Assembly: GCA_015680685.1 (NCBI GenBank)
Contig: MNCI01035635.1
Coordinates: 42,569-106,568 of the forward strand
Source: Gnetum montanum
Lineage: Eukaryota > Streptophyta > Gnetopsida > Gnetales > Gnetaceae
Length of the DNA stretch: 64,000 nucleotides
Direction: 5' to 3'
The notes below the pieces were generated by a model. It did no database searches. It was given only the letters and a program-made list of their open reading frames with translations, and was not told the DNA's origin. The position numbers and the translations under genes are program-made. Each line of letters begins with the position of its first letter. Within the stretch, counting starts at the first letter, position 1. This document shows positions 45,460 through 57,222 of this stretch, in pieces.

Positions 45460-47876
45460 AGTAGGGGTTCGGCATGGCCCAAAATCCTTGACGTTGGGTG
45501 GGGGTGCCACAAGAGAAGGGGATTGAGGTCACCCAAACATCACCCAAGGTTGGATGCCCTAATAGTGCCCACTCCCGAAAAATGGCCACGCAACTGTATA
45601 TCGACTTGGGAGTGCAACCCACACTCCGGGAGGTTTATAATAGACGTCTGTCTATTTCTCCATGAAGGTTCTCTCCCAGAATTACCAGGGATAGGGTACC
45701 TTGTATAAGTGACATACCCTAAAAAGAAAGGTATGCATCGAGGGGTGTAATGTGGTGTGTCTCCAAGAGATAAAATTATGGTAGCCAGAAACTCAAGCGT
45801 TACAGTGGGAGGGATGGTGCAGTCACCTAGTGCCTAGTAGGGGGCAGGCTGGCAGTCTCGTTATCCTAAACAGGATGGCCTCGTCCCTTCTTGATGCGTC
45901 AGATTAGAGAATTATAATACACGTGCCAAGAACAAACATCTAGATCTGTAACATTTACAGGGCCCAGGTGTGGTAGGACCGCATAAGGAAATTATCTTAG
46001 GTGGCGGGGCTGGTCCCCCAAGGATCCCGCTAGCTCCTCATTGGGGACTTTAACCAATGGCTATATCACTGAAAAAAGATTGGGGATTCCGCTTCAGAGC
46101 CCCAGGCGGCACAAGAGTGCCTGGAACTATTATGGCACATGAACCTCATAGACCTAGAGATTGAGGGTTGTAGGTACACTTGAAGCAACAAACGGCAAGG
46201 AGCCACTAGGGTGCAGTCTCGTATCGACAGGGTTTGGCTCAGCTCTACATTGATGCTGGATTGGGAAGTCCACGCTTATGGGCTGGACCGTTTGACCTTG
46301 GATAATAGAGCCATCATCTGTCACCTGTTGATAGATGTTTCTAGTGCCCCACGCCCATTCAGATTCAAGCGAACCTAGTTGACTAAGCCATGGTTGGGTG
46401 AGCTTGTACAGTCTATTTGGTAAGGGTATAATGATACACAGGAGCCGTGTGACTTTCTCAAGCATGGACTCAAGGCTCTCAAACATCAAATCAAGGCCCT
46501 CGCTGTAGAGAACAAGTATAGCTTCAAAGGGTATCGGACACAACTACAATCAAACCTATAAGACATCTAGAACCAACAAGAGCGCAGCGTCGATCTAGCC
46601 CAAGAGGAACTCGTCCTCTTAGCGAAGCTACAAACCTTAGAACAGGAAGAGGAGGAATATTGGTGTCAAAGGGCTTAGATACAATGGCTCAAGGCTGGCA
46701 ATAGACATACAAAATTCTTCTTTTCCATGGCTAAGGCACATCGGGGGACCTGCCATCAATTGCAATGCCTACTTCACAACCTAGGTAATGGGGAATAGCC
46801 CCACTCATCTTCCGGCCTGGACAACTTGCTATACTACTGGCAACAGGTTTGGAACTGGCAACGCATGGATCCCATCTCCATGTCTATTCCATAGATACTC
46901 ATCCCATCTCACAACCAATGCCTCATGCAACCTTTCTCCCATGCCAAACTCCATACTGCTCTGCAGACCATGCTAGCGGATAAAGCCCCAGGGTTAGATG
47001 GGTGGCCCATCAAATTTTTTTGCGAGTTTAAAGACTTGATTGGGCCTAATCTACTGGACACCTTTAACCATATGCTCACATGGCAACAGGTCCATAAGGA
47101 AATCAACTGCTCCCACGTGGTCTTGCTCCCAAAGATGGCTAACCCCACATCCCCTAGGAATTTCCATCCTATTGGCATCTGTAACTCCCTTCTATGACTC
47201 TTCTCGTGGATGGTGGTTGCCAGGCTAGCACCCCTCATGCCATGTCTGATCGAATAGAACCAGGCTGGGTTTGTCAAAGGCAATCATATCCAGGATTAAG
47301 TGCTACTCCTATAGGAAATCTAGCACTCCCTCAAAATTGCCAGATTCCCCGGGCTCTGCATCAAATTAGACATCACAAAAGCTTATGACTCTGTAAGATG
47401 GGCCACCCTTAGGATGATGCTGCAGGACAAATGGTTTACGAAACCGTTCATGGATTTGTGCCTCCAGATTCAAAAGGGAGGATGGTACTTGCTAGACATT
47501 GATGGTCACCTCTGGGGTTTTCAAGGAACAGGTCGTGGGCTCTGCCAAGGTGATCCCCTATCCCCACTCCTTTTTCTCCTAGTGATGGACCTCATGCACA
47601 CCTACTATGCATAGGAAGGCATTCAGGGGTTGGACATCCATGGAATCAGATGCTTAACCACCCACTACATAGATGATATGATGATCTTCACCCATGCTGT
47701 TGTGCCCCATGCTTAGGCACTCCTACGGGCACTGGACAAGATGAAGAGGGAAGTGGGGTTGACCCCCAACCCAGGCAAGTCCGCGCTATACATCATCCAT
47801 ACCCACCCCAGTGTCCGCACTAAGGTCATCCAGATCTTGGGGATTTTCCTGGGGAGCACAGAGGACATGTACTTGG
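45460..47876 (+). pseudogene. LINE ORF2, endonuclease and first part of RT
   Basis: The endonuclease part (45,460-46,900) is heavily frameshifted but retains GDFNQWLYH (about 46,045), the L1 endonuclease GDFN motif. The RT part has DKAPGLDGWPIKFF (about 46,979), NQAGFVKGNHIQD (47,257), LDITKAYDSVRW (47,367), GRGLCQGDPLSPLLFLL (47,532) and the catalytic HYIDDM (about 47,673). It breaks at 47,876 in the sequence leading to the YLG motif, where element C inserted. Confidence 0.88.
47872..47876. repeat. Left flank of element C, imperfect target duplication
   Basis: CTTGG here compares with CCTAG at 55005-55009 (or CTAGG one base later, a single mismatch). It is probably a decayed duplication of a CTAGG-type target, because the undisturbed LINE frame on the right reads YLGMPM from TACCTAGGC-like sequence. 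Confidence 0.5.
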
Positions 47877-48708
47877 TGATGGGATGCGATATCACATCCC
47901 TCGCGATATCGTGTACGCAATATCATGTCTTCCCCTGCGATATCGCATACGCGATATCACGGTGCCCCTTCATATCTATAAATAAGAGGCAACTCTTCCT
48001 TGTTTCCTCATCCTAGGCTAGACAGTAATGAAACTCTGGCAGATTGATCACTCCAGAGATAGAATATTTTCCATGTGCCCGCAGTAGGAGTCCTAAAGTG
48101 AACAGATCTTTATTCGAGCAAACATTGTACGTAAACACAAGTTTGTATAAGGTAATAAAGACGAGCTTCTTGGATAAACCTTGTAGTGCATGGAATAGGC
48201 TAATTAAGATTTTATTTATTGTTATGTATTATTCATTATTTACATTCTTTATTAGTTATTTACTACTTTCTCTCTCAGCCGTTCTCTCCTAGTTAAGTGC
48301 CTCAGTACGACTGCTTCGAGCACGTGCGTTATGCATGGTGATCCCAGCAACGATTAGCATTTGGTAGCCACGGTTGCATCGGTTTAGGGTGTGTACGGTA
48401 AGTGGGAACAGATGCTGATGTTAGGTTAATTTAGACTTAGTTCATTAGTTAAAGTTAGTAACTAGTTTCTGTACCCTTCACCTTGTTAGCATAGGAGATA
48501 AAACATAAAAAAAATATAAAAATGATATACCTCGGACTTACTTAACCATACACCATGACAACTACAAGTAAGTCTGGGAAGACAACAAATAATTAACCTT
48601 AAGTATTCCATGAGGTGTGTAGGCACTTAGTCTGTAGAGTTCGACCAGATCGCGCGTGTTATGCTCGTATTCATATGGTTGAGTGTAGGGGTACCTCGCC
48701 ACTCATCA
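47877..48708 (+). repeat. 5' LTR of element C
   Basis: The LTR is 832 bases, TGATGGGATG to GCCACTCATCA. TATA box CTATAAATAAGAGG at 47,976. The 3' LTR is 45 bases longer, mainly because its U3 holds more palindrome copies. Confidence 0.92.
47884..47965 (+). promoter_or_regulatory. U3 palindrome array of element C 5' LTR
   Basis: Near-palindromes of the form GCGATATCG(C/T)(G/A)TACGC(G/A)ATATC, about 20 bases each, stand in tandem immediately upstream of the TATA box. The core words are GATATC, GTAC or ATAC, and CGATATCG. They are likely protein-binding or structure-forming sites (inference). Confidence 0.65.
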
Positions 48709-48728
48709 TTACCACCATTGCCAGGGAC
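48709..48728 (+). other. Primer-binding site of element C
   Basis: TTACCACCATTGCCAGGGAC directly follows the 5' LTR and aligns with the better preserved TTGGTACCGTTGCCAGGGAC of E, itself close to the tRNA-Asp complement. Confidence 0.6.
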
Positions 48729-48851
48729 TAAGTGTTTGTGTGCAAAGTAGAACATAGGAAATCACTCACATCATTAGGAGCTTAAACAAACCTTAGGGTT
48801 AATTAATTAAAAAAATTATATAATGGTTAATTAGCACACTAATAAGACATA

Positions 48852-51260
48852 ATGTCTTCTTCTTCTTCTCACAAGAACAATACACCACCTAGGGATCATA
48901 CAAAGAACAATCAGCAGTCAAAAACACATAACTTAAATCTGCCAGTTCCTCAACAGTATAGGGTGGAATGTACTCATCCCAATGAGTATATACCTAACTT
49001 TACTTTTACCCTCCATCAAGATGAATAGATGCGCTGGAGAGATTTGCAAGGTAACATAGTGTTACCTCTAGATCGATCAGTCCCAAACATGTTTCTCCAT
49101 GCTCTAGCACAGATTGGCATGACATAGCTTTATGCTGAATATGTTATAGGAGATTTTGATACAAGGGATTATCATCCCACAATAGCACAACGTATGAGGG
49201 ACTCAAGGCAGGAGAGCCAACATACACTATTGAAGGGCAAAGAGGTCCCACACGTCCTAAGTGAAATTGGAGATGGTAAACCACTTATAATGGGTTCTCT
49301 ATCAAATGATGTTCCCCCTCCTAATGATGGTGAGAAGGTAGGGTATCAGAACCTACAATCCACGATACAAAACCCTGGTTCTGATCCTCGTGAACACCAA
49401 CTGTTCATTGAGGGAACAACAACTCATGATAAGGACAGGCACTTAGATCGTCATCACGATCGGGGCCGAAGCAGCCAAAGAGAAGGTAAGAAGCATCGTC
49501 ATGACGATGGTTCTCCTTCTTCTTCTCCTTCATCACACCATTCACCCTCTCCTTCCACATCTGGGCCTAGCCATCATGAGCATAACGGTGAGGATAGAGG
49601 TAGGCAAAATGAGAGACCTAGATGGGAAAGTCAAGAGAGAGGACAAGGGCATGAATGAAGGAAAAGTAGGGAATGACGGAGACATCATAGGCATCATGAA
49701 AGAGATGATCATGACAATCCCCTACTTGCAACCCGAAGTATGCTCAATATAATGGAGGTAGTGAGAATACCAACAAGGAATTTAAGATATAGTCGGATCA
49801 AGCATTTAGACATGAACAATATCCCATGCTTTGAAGGGGGATACAACGTTGATCCGCAACATCATTTACAGGCATTCCATGATGCCTGCACCTTGCAAAA
49901 CATAGAGAACGAGTGGTAGAAACTAAAGTTGTTTCCCAGGACACTCACCAAGGAAGCAGAGAGTTGGTACCAGTCCTTGGAACCGACAACCATTAGGAGG
50001 TGGAGTACGATGTTAGAACTCTTCAACAATAAGTATCAAACGTACTCCAGAGTGTCTAATTTGTGTAAGCAGATCCAAGGTTGGAAGTAAGGTACTCATG
50101 AACCCTTGGATGCTACCATGGACCACTAATATGCATTGTTACATCATAGCTTGGGCCATGGATACACACAATGGGATCAACTCCACCACATTGTAGATGG
50201 GCTAAGACATGAGACTAGGAGAATGCCCAAGGAAGATTATCAGAACTTAGAGCCCATGAAATTCATCACTTGTTGCAACAAGTAGCAAAAGAAGAAGGTG
50301 AGCTACAAAAAAGGGAAAGTGAGGAAGATTATAACCGTGATCCCTCTCTTTGAAAGAAGGGAGTGAAATTTTGCGATGAAGAGGATGAGTCACCACTCGA
50401 AGAGTTGGTAAAGAGAAAAACCTTACTGATTCAAAAACTAACAACCGAAATATCAGCTAAGGTAGATCAACTATGGGATTCCTTAGACTCTAGACTTGAA
50501 ACTGTCTTAAAAATCATAGAGGAGTCTAAGGAGGAACGAAGTAGTGACAAGAACAAGACAAAGTGGAGAGATTTAGGCCCTGCACATAACAAAGGGAAGG
50601 GAAAAATTACTATCTTCGATGAGGTTGTGGATTCAGACACAGATGATGACAGTGGATGTGAGATCTTCCACTATGACCATCCTAAGGGATGTTGTCCAAT
50701 CATCTCACATCTACAAGAGTTTGGGGTGTATGCACTCAACCCAAGACTCAACCAACGACAGACACCCTGAAGGTTACCTTATCCCCAAGGTAACCCAAGG
50801 CAGTTCCACCAACCATTAACATACTATCCAAGTGGAACTCCACCATAACCCATCGGGCAACATTAGCAGTGGAAATACCCACAGTCATGGGGGATGCCAT
50901 CGCCGAAACATTAATACCCTTACCGGCAACCTGATCCTTATGGCTATTATGTGCAGTAGCCGGTTTCTCCAAGTGACTCTATGAGTCACACAACTCCCCA
51001 ATGTCACTACCAAGTTCGGGAGTACTTTAGGAGGAATCCTTCTCCTCTGAGAGGCACCCCACATACTTACCATCCTCCAACTCCATCTGCACCTCTTCCA
51101 CCTGTAGTTCCCATACAACCTGCTCCAACAATGTAAGGGGAACTCCCCTCTCAACTGTAGCAACATAACACTGTGAGAGCTGTAAACATCCAACCTGTTG
51201 CTGGTTTTGACAATTGTAAAAAGGGAAGACCTTTCTTCAAAACCAAAAGCCTATACAAGC
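48852..51260 (+). pseudogene. gag of element C
   Basis: ATG at 48852 opens with MSSSSSHKNNTPPRDH. The frame runs through CTHPNEYIPNFTF, a 155-codon open part (49194-49658) ending in a Ser/His/Pro-rich hinge (GSPSSSPSSHHSPSPSTSG), then DNPLLATRSM and a capsid-like core (NNIPCFEGGYNVDPQHHLQA). Stops are mostly single substitutions. A deletion of about 10 bases near 50,222, relative to E, shifts the frame. The knuckle region reads CEIFHYDHPKGCC (about 50,658-50,696), so the second Cys of the A/D motif is Phe. A Pro-rich tail follows to about 51,260. Confidence 0.82.
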
Positions 51261-51369
51261 TCTCACAACAACAAGCGGTTGAGCCTATGTACACTCCTCC
51301 ACCATCTAAAACATTAGAGAACCCTTTAGTCCAACAGAGCTATATGCATACGGTTATGTTAACGCATAC

Positions 51370-51960
51370 TGTAACCGACTAGATCAAGGTAGGCCACCTT
51401 CCCAAGAAACTAACTGATCCTAGAAGTCCCTTAATCTATTTACAAATCACTAAGAACAAACCACATAAGGCTCTTCTTAACTCAGGTTCCAGAGTCAACT
51501 TAATTTCTCAAGAGATGTATCAAGCCTAGAACTTTCCCCAACTTAATAAGAGCAACATCCAACTAGAGTTGGTAGACCAGTCCATCACCATTCCCTTGGG
51601 ATTGGTGGAGGACATAGTTACCACTGTGTGTGGTTGGTCCTACCCAGCTGATTTCTTGGTGATCGAAATCAACAACAACGAAGGGGACTTCCCAATTATA
51701 AGGGGAAGGCCATGGCTAAGTACGATAGATGCGTACCTAGGGATCCATGATCTTTCCTTGGAAATCTCTAAGGTAAACATTTATGGAAAGATCGAGAAGA
51801 GGAAAGTTCCATGCATCACATACAATGATTCATCGGGTGATGACATGGAGGAAATGCCTCCATGCAATAGGTGTGCCCTTGATACTTTGAAACAAAGATG
51901 CCTGTATGTAGCAACCACACAACAAGTAGTAGACACCTCGTGGTTGATAGCTAGTTGAAA
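51370..51960 (+). pseudogene. Aspartic protease region of element C
   Basis: The active-site segment reads LLNSGSRVNLISQEMY (about 51,475-51,520), with Asn in place of the catalytic Asp. PLGLVEDIVTTVCGWSYPAD and DFPIIRGRPWLSTIDA follow in an open frame from 51569 to 51958. The protein would cut the Gag polyprotein; the Asp-to-Asn change would abolish that. Confidence 0.82.
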
Positions 51961-54127
51961 GAGCAACTGACAAACATGCATGGAACAAACTAGGGAAATA
52001 ACCCATGTCAACAATGGAGGCATAGATACATTTCAATATGTGTGTCGCCAACTTCCACCCCTTAATCTACGAACATCAGTTGGGAGAAGTTGGGCACTTC
52101 TACGAAATTCAAACAAATGCTCATTATTTCGGATCTCTCCCTTACAATTCAGTCATGGGGGAGATGGCTACCTATGCTAATCATTTGCGGCCCTCAATTC
52201 TTTTTAGTTTTTGTTTTACACATTTTTGTTTTACACGTTTTTGTTTTACACATTTTTTTTACACATTTTTGTTTTACATGTTTTTATCTTACATGTTTTT
52301 TTTTACAAATTTCTTTAACTTTTCTTGTTTTTTTTTTACAACATCGTTATACTTTTCCATTGTGTGTGTGTGTGTGTGTGTGTGATCCACCCTGTAAGTT
52401 TGTCACCCAATAAGTGTTCTTCATGATGGTGTATGAATTGTGTTCCTATTGATTGATAATGTTCGGTTTTTACCTTTAAGTCATGATGTTGATACTAAGG
52501 TATGTTTCTTTTGATACGATAGGCAATGAGTTCATTTCATCCATTCATCCACCAGTTTCTATGGTCTCTCTCAGCTTGGAAATGTACAGTCCCTTCTAAA
52601 TAAGAACTGTAACAAATTAGTGACTAGGCATTTCTCAAACTAAGGAAGGACTCAAGGATTGAAAAGGGTGTGACTTTAAGGGAACTTGATGCTTTGGTGT
52701 TGGCCATTCTCTTGGGTGCTTGGATGTGTTCTTCTTGAGTTTTCTTATTACCGAATTATCGAGAAGCTGAGCAATAAAGATAAAAAAGTCTTTGCATGGT
52801 GTGGTTCTCACGCATAAAAACACAAAACAAAAAAAAAGTGAGAATTCAAAGAAAACCCCTTAGAGAAAATAATGCCTTGGGCTACAAGCACTGGTTATGG
52901 AACCAAAAATATTTCCTCTAACTAAGGCCCTCCTCGCTTCCCATTCTCTCCTCATTCATTTCGTTGGAATGGTGGTGGCTCTTGGGGGAAGCATTCTTGT
53001 TATTCAAGGAGATGGATTAGCCAAATGCATTGATGCGAAGTAACTGGACATGGTTGGTTTGAGGCCAGAGTTGGAATGAGATTTGCCAAGTCACATTAAT
53101 CATGCAACACACAAGGGGCTATACACCACCTTGTTCTTGGGATTCCATTCCATTCTCTTATCTCCACCCTTCTCTCCATTGTTCACCTCATTGCTAGTTG
53201 TATCATTAGTGTGTATTTTGGTAGATGCATTATTTTCTTTTTGGTAAATTCCTGCGGTTAAGACTTTAACTCTTGTTCCAAATGACATTCCCAGAGTCTA
53301 CGGACTCTTTTGAATGTGGGTTTGTCAGGGCATTAAAGGCATGAGCCTATGTTGGGGAGGACCCACTGACATTCCTATTTGGTGCATCAGTTAATTTATT
53401 TTCCCTAACATTTTTGCAATCTATTTTATTTTTTTCATTTCCATCTTGAAAACCATTTCATCGATGTCATAGTTGTCCCTTTTTATCTATCTTTCTTATT
53501 CCTTTTCTTTCTCCATTCTAACGCTACTGGAGGTTCGTGATTAGTCATGGGGGTACAAGGCCCAATTTTTTTGATTTTCTCCTAGCCCCAATTTTTTCTA
53601 TTTTCTCCTAACCCCCTACACCTACAGTAGTCATCATTAATATATCTCCAGATCCATAATCATCCATACAATAACCTAGCCAATGGACTTTTCACCATAG
53701 CAAGGTATCAACCACATTGAAATTCATTTACCCTTGCTAATATAAGACTGTGTTGTATGTGTAGATGAAGATCATACAACAATGGATTAGATCTGGAGGG
53801 AACCCTTGGAATGGAGTAGCGCTGAAGTAGCTATGCAAGGAGTAAGATCGATGGTGCACTTACCGATTGATAACGAAAGATGCAATCTTGGCATTGGAAG
53901 CAGCAACACTTCTTTTTCTCTCTCTTTTTCTCAAGCTGCCAAATGAGGCCTGATGTCAATGTAATAAGGTGTTCACCCTTGTTTTCATGAACACCAGTTT
54001 TGTTGTGTCTTGTAATGATGATCCATTCACATGTCATCTTATTAGTTCCATTGAGTCAATAATCCCATACCTTCCCGATATTATTGTAAAGAACTCGAGG
54101 ACGAGTTTTCATTTAGTCATGGGGGTA
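51961..54127 (+). other. 3' untranslated half of element C
   Basis: Contains the pol deletion joint (about 52,100-52,160), the T-rich TTTTGTTTTACAC tract (52,200-52,330), a (TG)n microsatellite (52,362-52,384), the TTTGCATGGTGTGGTTC block shared with A, and at its end the pre-LTR block with polypurine tract CATGGGGGTA (54,091-54,127). No sign of ORF3. Confidence 0.65.
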
Positions 54128-55004
54128 TGATGGGATGCAATATCGTGAAGGCTGTGATATCGCGTACACGATATCATGGCCTTCGCGATATTGCATCCCT
54201 CACGATATCACGTACGTGATATCGTGTCTTCCCCTATGATATCGAGTACGCAATATCACAGTGCCCCGTCATATCTATAAATAAGAGGCAGCTCTTCCTT
54301 GTTTGCTCATCCTAGGCTAGATAGTAGTGAAACTCTAGCAGATTGATCACTCCAAAGATAGAATATTTTCCATGTGCCCGAAGTAGGAGTCCTAAAGTGA
54401 ACGGATCTTTATTCGAGCAAACATTGTACCTGAACACAAGTTTGTGTACGGCAATAAAGACGACCTTCTTGGATAAACCTTGCAGTGCATGGAATAGGCT
54501 AATTAGGATTTTTTTATTGTTATTTATTATTCATTATTTACATGCTTTATTAGTTATTTACTACTTTCTCTCTCAACCATTCTCTCCTAGTTAAGTGCCT
54601 TAGTACGACTACTTCGAGCACGTGCGTTACGCATGGTGATCCCAGCAACGATTAGCATTTGGTAGCCATGGTTGCATCAGTTTAGGGTGTGTACGATAAG
54701 TGGGAATGGATGCTGATGCTAGGTTAATTTAGACTTAGTTCATTAGTTAAAGTTAGTACTAGTTTCTCTACCCTTCACCTTGTTAGCATAGGAGATAAAA
54801 CATAAAAAGATATAAAAATCATATACCTCGAACTTAGTTAACCATACACCATGACAACTACAAGTAAGTCTGGAAAGACAACAAATAATTAACCTTAAGT
54901 GTTCCATAAGGTGTGTAGGCACTTAGTTTGTGGAGTTCGATCGGATCGCACGTGTTATGATTGTATTCGTATGGTTGAGTGTAGGGGTACCTCGCCACTC
55001 ATCA
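54128..55004 (+). repeat. 3' LTR of element C
   Basis: The LTR is 877 bases, TGATGGGATG to CCACTCATCA, with TATA box CTATAAATAAGAGG at 54,275. U3 (54,135-54,262) holds at least four palindromic units, e.g. GATATCGCGTACACGATATC and GATATCACGTACGTGATATC; the second is a perfect 20-base palindrome. Confidence 0.92.
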
Positions 55005-56085
55005 CCTAGGCATGCCAATGCACAACTGGCACAAACAACACACCTGGCAAGCATTCATAATGAAACTCCAAACACACATGGCACACTGGGAAAATAGGTT
55101 CCTATCCTGCAAAGGGAAGATAGAACTAGTGACGATGGTGCTAACAGCTATGGCAAGATTTGCCACCTCCATGGCCACTCCACCATCCCACGTCATTCAG
55201 CGCATTGACGCAATCATTTGTGATTTTGTATGGTTAGGGGGAAAGGGTTGACAGAAAATGCATCTGGTCTCTTGGAAGAAGACCGCTTACCCTCGCTAGG
55301 TGGGCAGTGTCGACATTCTGTAGTTTGCTGTGAAAAATACCTTGCGTAGGCAGCGGCTTCTCTGCAGAATCTCCTTGTCATTCGATGACTCCCCCAAGTG
55401 GGTGTAAATCCTATTATGGAAATATCAACCCTGGGCAGCTACTGGGTTGGACTCCCTGGTATGGTGCCAACTCTGTGTGCATGTATGCATGCTCACACAT
55501 GAAGAAGAGATCACCTTGCACCCCCTAGAGCTGCTCAAACATCAATTCCTGACGGATCCTTGATGGATGCGGTCGTGGAAAGGCCACTTGTCAGAAAAAA
55601 TTAAGGCTTTCGGGTGGCTAGTCCTGAACGATGTGTTCCCCATAAGCATGCAACTGCAAGCATGTGGACTGTACATCGACACCATCTGCCCAATGTCCAA
55701 TGAATACAAAGAGATGCTCCACCACTTCCTGCATGAGTGCCACATTGCTAGGAACTTATGGTGTATGACCGACCTCTCCCTGCTCGACTGTTCAGGTGAT
55801 TCATAGATGCTTGCTGTTTTATGGACCCTCTGGTGTGCTAAAAACGATTGGATTTTCAATAGGATAGATATTCCCCCACCTGCTACGCTAGTTGACCGGT
55901 TCCAAAGACTCTGGGGAAAAATTACTGTAGTCATGGGTCCGCATGCATATCTTGAGGCGCCCACTATCGACATTCAAAACCAACCTACTCTCTGGCAGCT
56001 GGTTACACAGATGGGATGGACCACAGTGCTACAACGCATCACGGTGGACCTGGAGCTGGATGTCCAACTGTTCTATGCAAACTGA
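55005..56085 (+). pseudogene. LINE ORF2, C-terminal part
   Basis: Continues the LINE RT frame after element C: GMPMHNWHKQ, FLSCKGKIELVTMVLTAMAR (matching the usual LSLAGRLTLIKSVL), PPSHVIQRIDAIICDFVWLG, KMHLVSWKKTAYPR. A reverse-transcriptase zinc-binding region (KIKAFGWLVLNDVFPISMQL, then CPMSN, HHFLHECHIARNLW) follows, and the frame ends at 56085. Stops at 55,248, 55,296 and others. A Trp-to-TGA change is likely before QKMHL. Confidence 0.87.
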
Positions 56086-57222
56086 AATGAAGATTTCATG
56101 GTGTTCCATGGATGCCAAATCCAAGTGATTGTGGATGCCTTGGCAGCAGTGATTGGTGCCCCCGCAACGAGGGATCGGATTCCCCCGATGGCATGGTCCC
56201 AGGCCAATGTTGCTGAGTTCTTTTGGGGCTCCATCCCCTGGATGGCCAGCGGCCACATCCGGCGGATGACCCTCTTGCCCACCTAGCACATCATAGTGGT
56301 GCTGGTGGAGAGTTACTTCATTTAGTCAGGCTCACATCACAAAATCAATGGGGTACACTTCATGTTTCTCAAGCGCATGCACACCGAGACTCCTGTCAAC
56401 CTCCCCCACTTCCTCTAGGAGTCTTTGCAATGATGATGCCTTGGCCAACACCCAAGGCTGATATGTGCTCTTTGGTAGTCTGGCACTCCGATCCCGCTGC
56501 TTCCAACTTCACTTCAACCTATGCAGGTGTATCAACGGTGGAGGGGATGACACAGTCTTCCAGCAGGGGATGCCATGGTCTTGGCTGGGACTACGGCCAT
56601 GACCCCCTAGGACCCTACGGGAGAGGGTTGCTCATGGGGTGGGCTAGCCCAGGCCCTATAGAGGGATCCATCGACTGAAGATGCCGGCCCCAGAGAATAT
56701 ATGGCGGGGCAGCCGTCTTGTGTCAGGGGGTCGCTGCGGGCTGCTAAGGGAACACTCTCCGAGAAACCGACCCTGCCTCTACAATCGTATAGCTAGACGC
56801 TGCAATGGATTGAGAACTTTATCAGAGACCACATGATAGGTATTGCCCAGATAATTGAAGAAAATCACTATCACCTGGTTGTTGGCCTAGGCAAGCAGTT
56901 TTTGGGTCTCCACACCCCCAAGGAGAGTCAGGGCTCTAACCACGAACACCCCAAAATCCCCTAATGTGGGGATTGGGGGGGGGAGGGGGGATAGTTGGGA
57001 CATGCCTAGCTTGGTCCAAACTACTATTTAAGGGACTAAGGATTGAACATATCACTTGCTAACAGGGATGTCCGAAGGCGGTCGGGACTTGTAGGGGGCC
57101 CTGGGGTTTGGGTCCACTATCAGTGTGGGGTCAAGAACTCTGGCCTATGCTATACTGATGTATAGTCATTTTTGGGAATAAAAATTCACTCAATTTTTTC
57201 CAATAAAAGAATAAAAATAAAA
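56086..57222 (+). other. LINE 3' region
   Basis: Open frames at 56098-56286 and 56223-56678 overlap in different phases and match no domain I recognise; they may be decayed ORF2 tail. Near the end a perfect 7-base hairpin (AATCCCC, loop TAATGT, GGGGATT, 56955-56974) is followed at once by G9-A-G6 (56975-56990). The element ends in an A-rich run with AATAAA-like words. Confidence 0.6.

Larger units (their letters stand above)
47877..55004 (+). mobile_element. Element C: non-autonomous Gypsy-type element inside the LINE
   Basis: The element is 7,128 bases, with LTRs at 47877-48708 and 54128-55004 and a 5,419-base interior. It encodes Gag and protease like A and E but lacks RT, RNase H, integrase and ORF3. 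Sequence passes from the region after protease straight to the sequence that follows integrase in A (TCATGGGG, then the TTTTGTTTTACAC tract). It would depend on proteins from a relative. Its position splits the LINE RT frame, so it is younger than the LINE. Confidence 0.92.
44252..57222 (+). mobile_element. L1-type LINE, split by element C
   Basis: A non-LTR retrotransposon whose two parts (44,252-47,876 and 55,005-57,222) join in the RT region. ORF1 has a DUF4283-like RNA-binding domain, ORF2 an endonuclease and RT, and the 3' end has G-rich sequence and an A-rich tail (AATAAAAATAAAAT near 57,210). The protein motifs are those of plant L1-clade LINEs. The 5' untranslated part and target duplications were not resolved, so the outer limits are approximate. 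Both ORFs contain stops. Confidence 0.88.

Noticed and set aside
54131-54262. Regularly spaced ~20-bp repeats that could look like a CRISPR array
   Set aside because: The units are palindromic, vary from copy to copy, have no constant-length unique spacers, and lie in the U3 of an LTR upstream of a TATA box in plant DNA.
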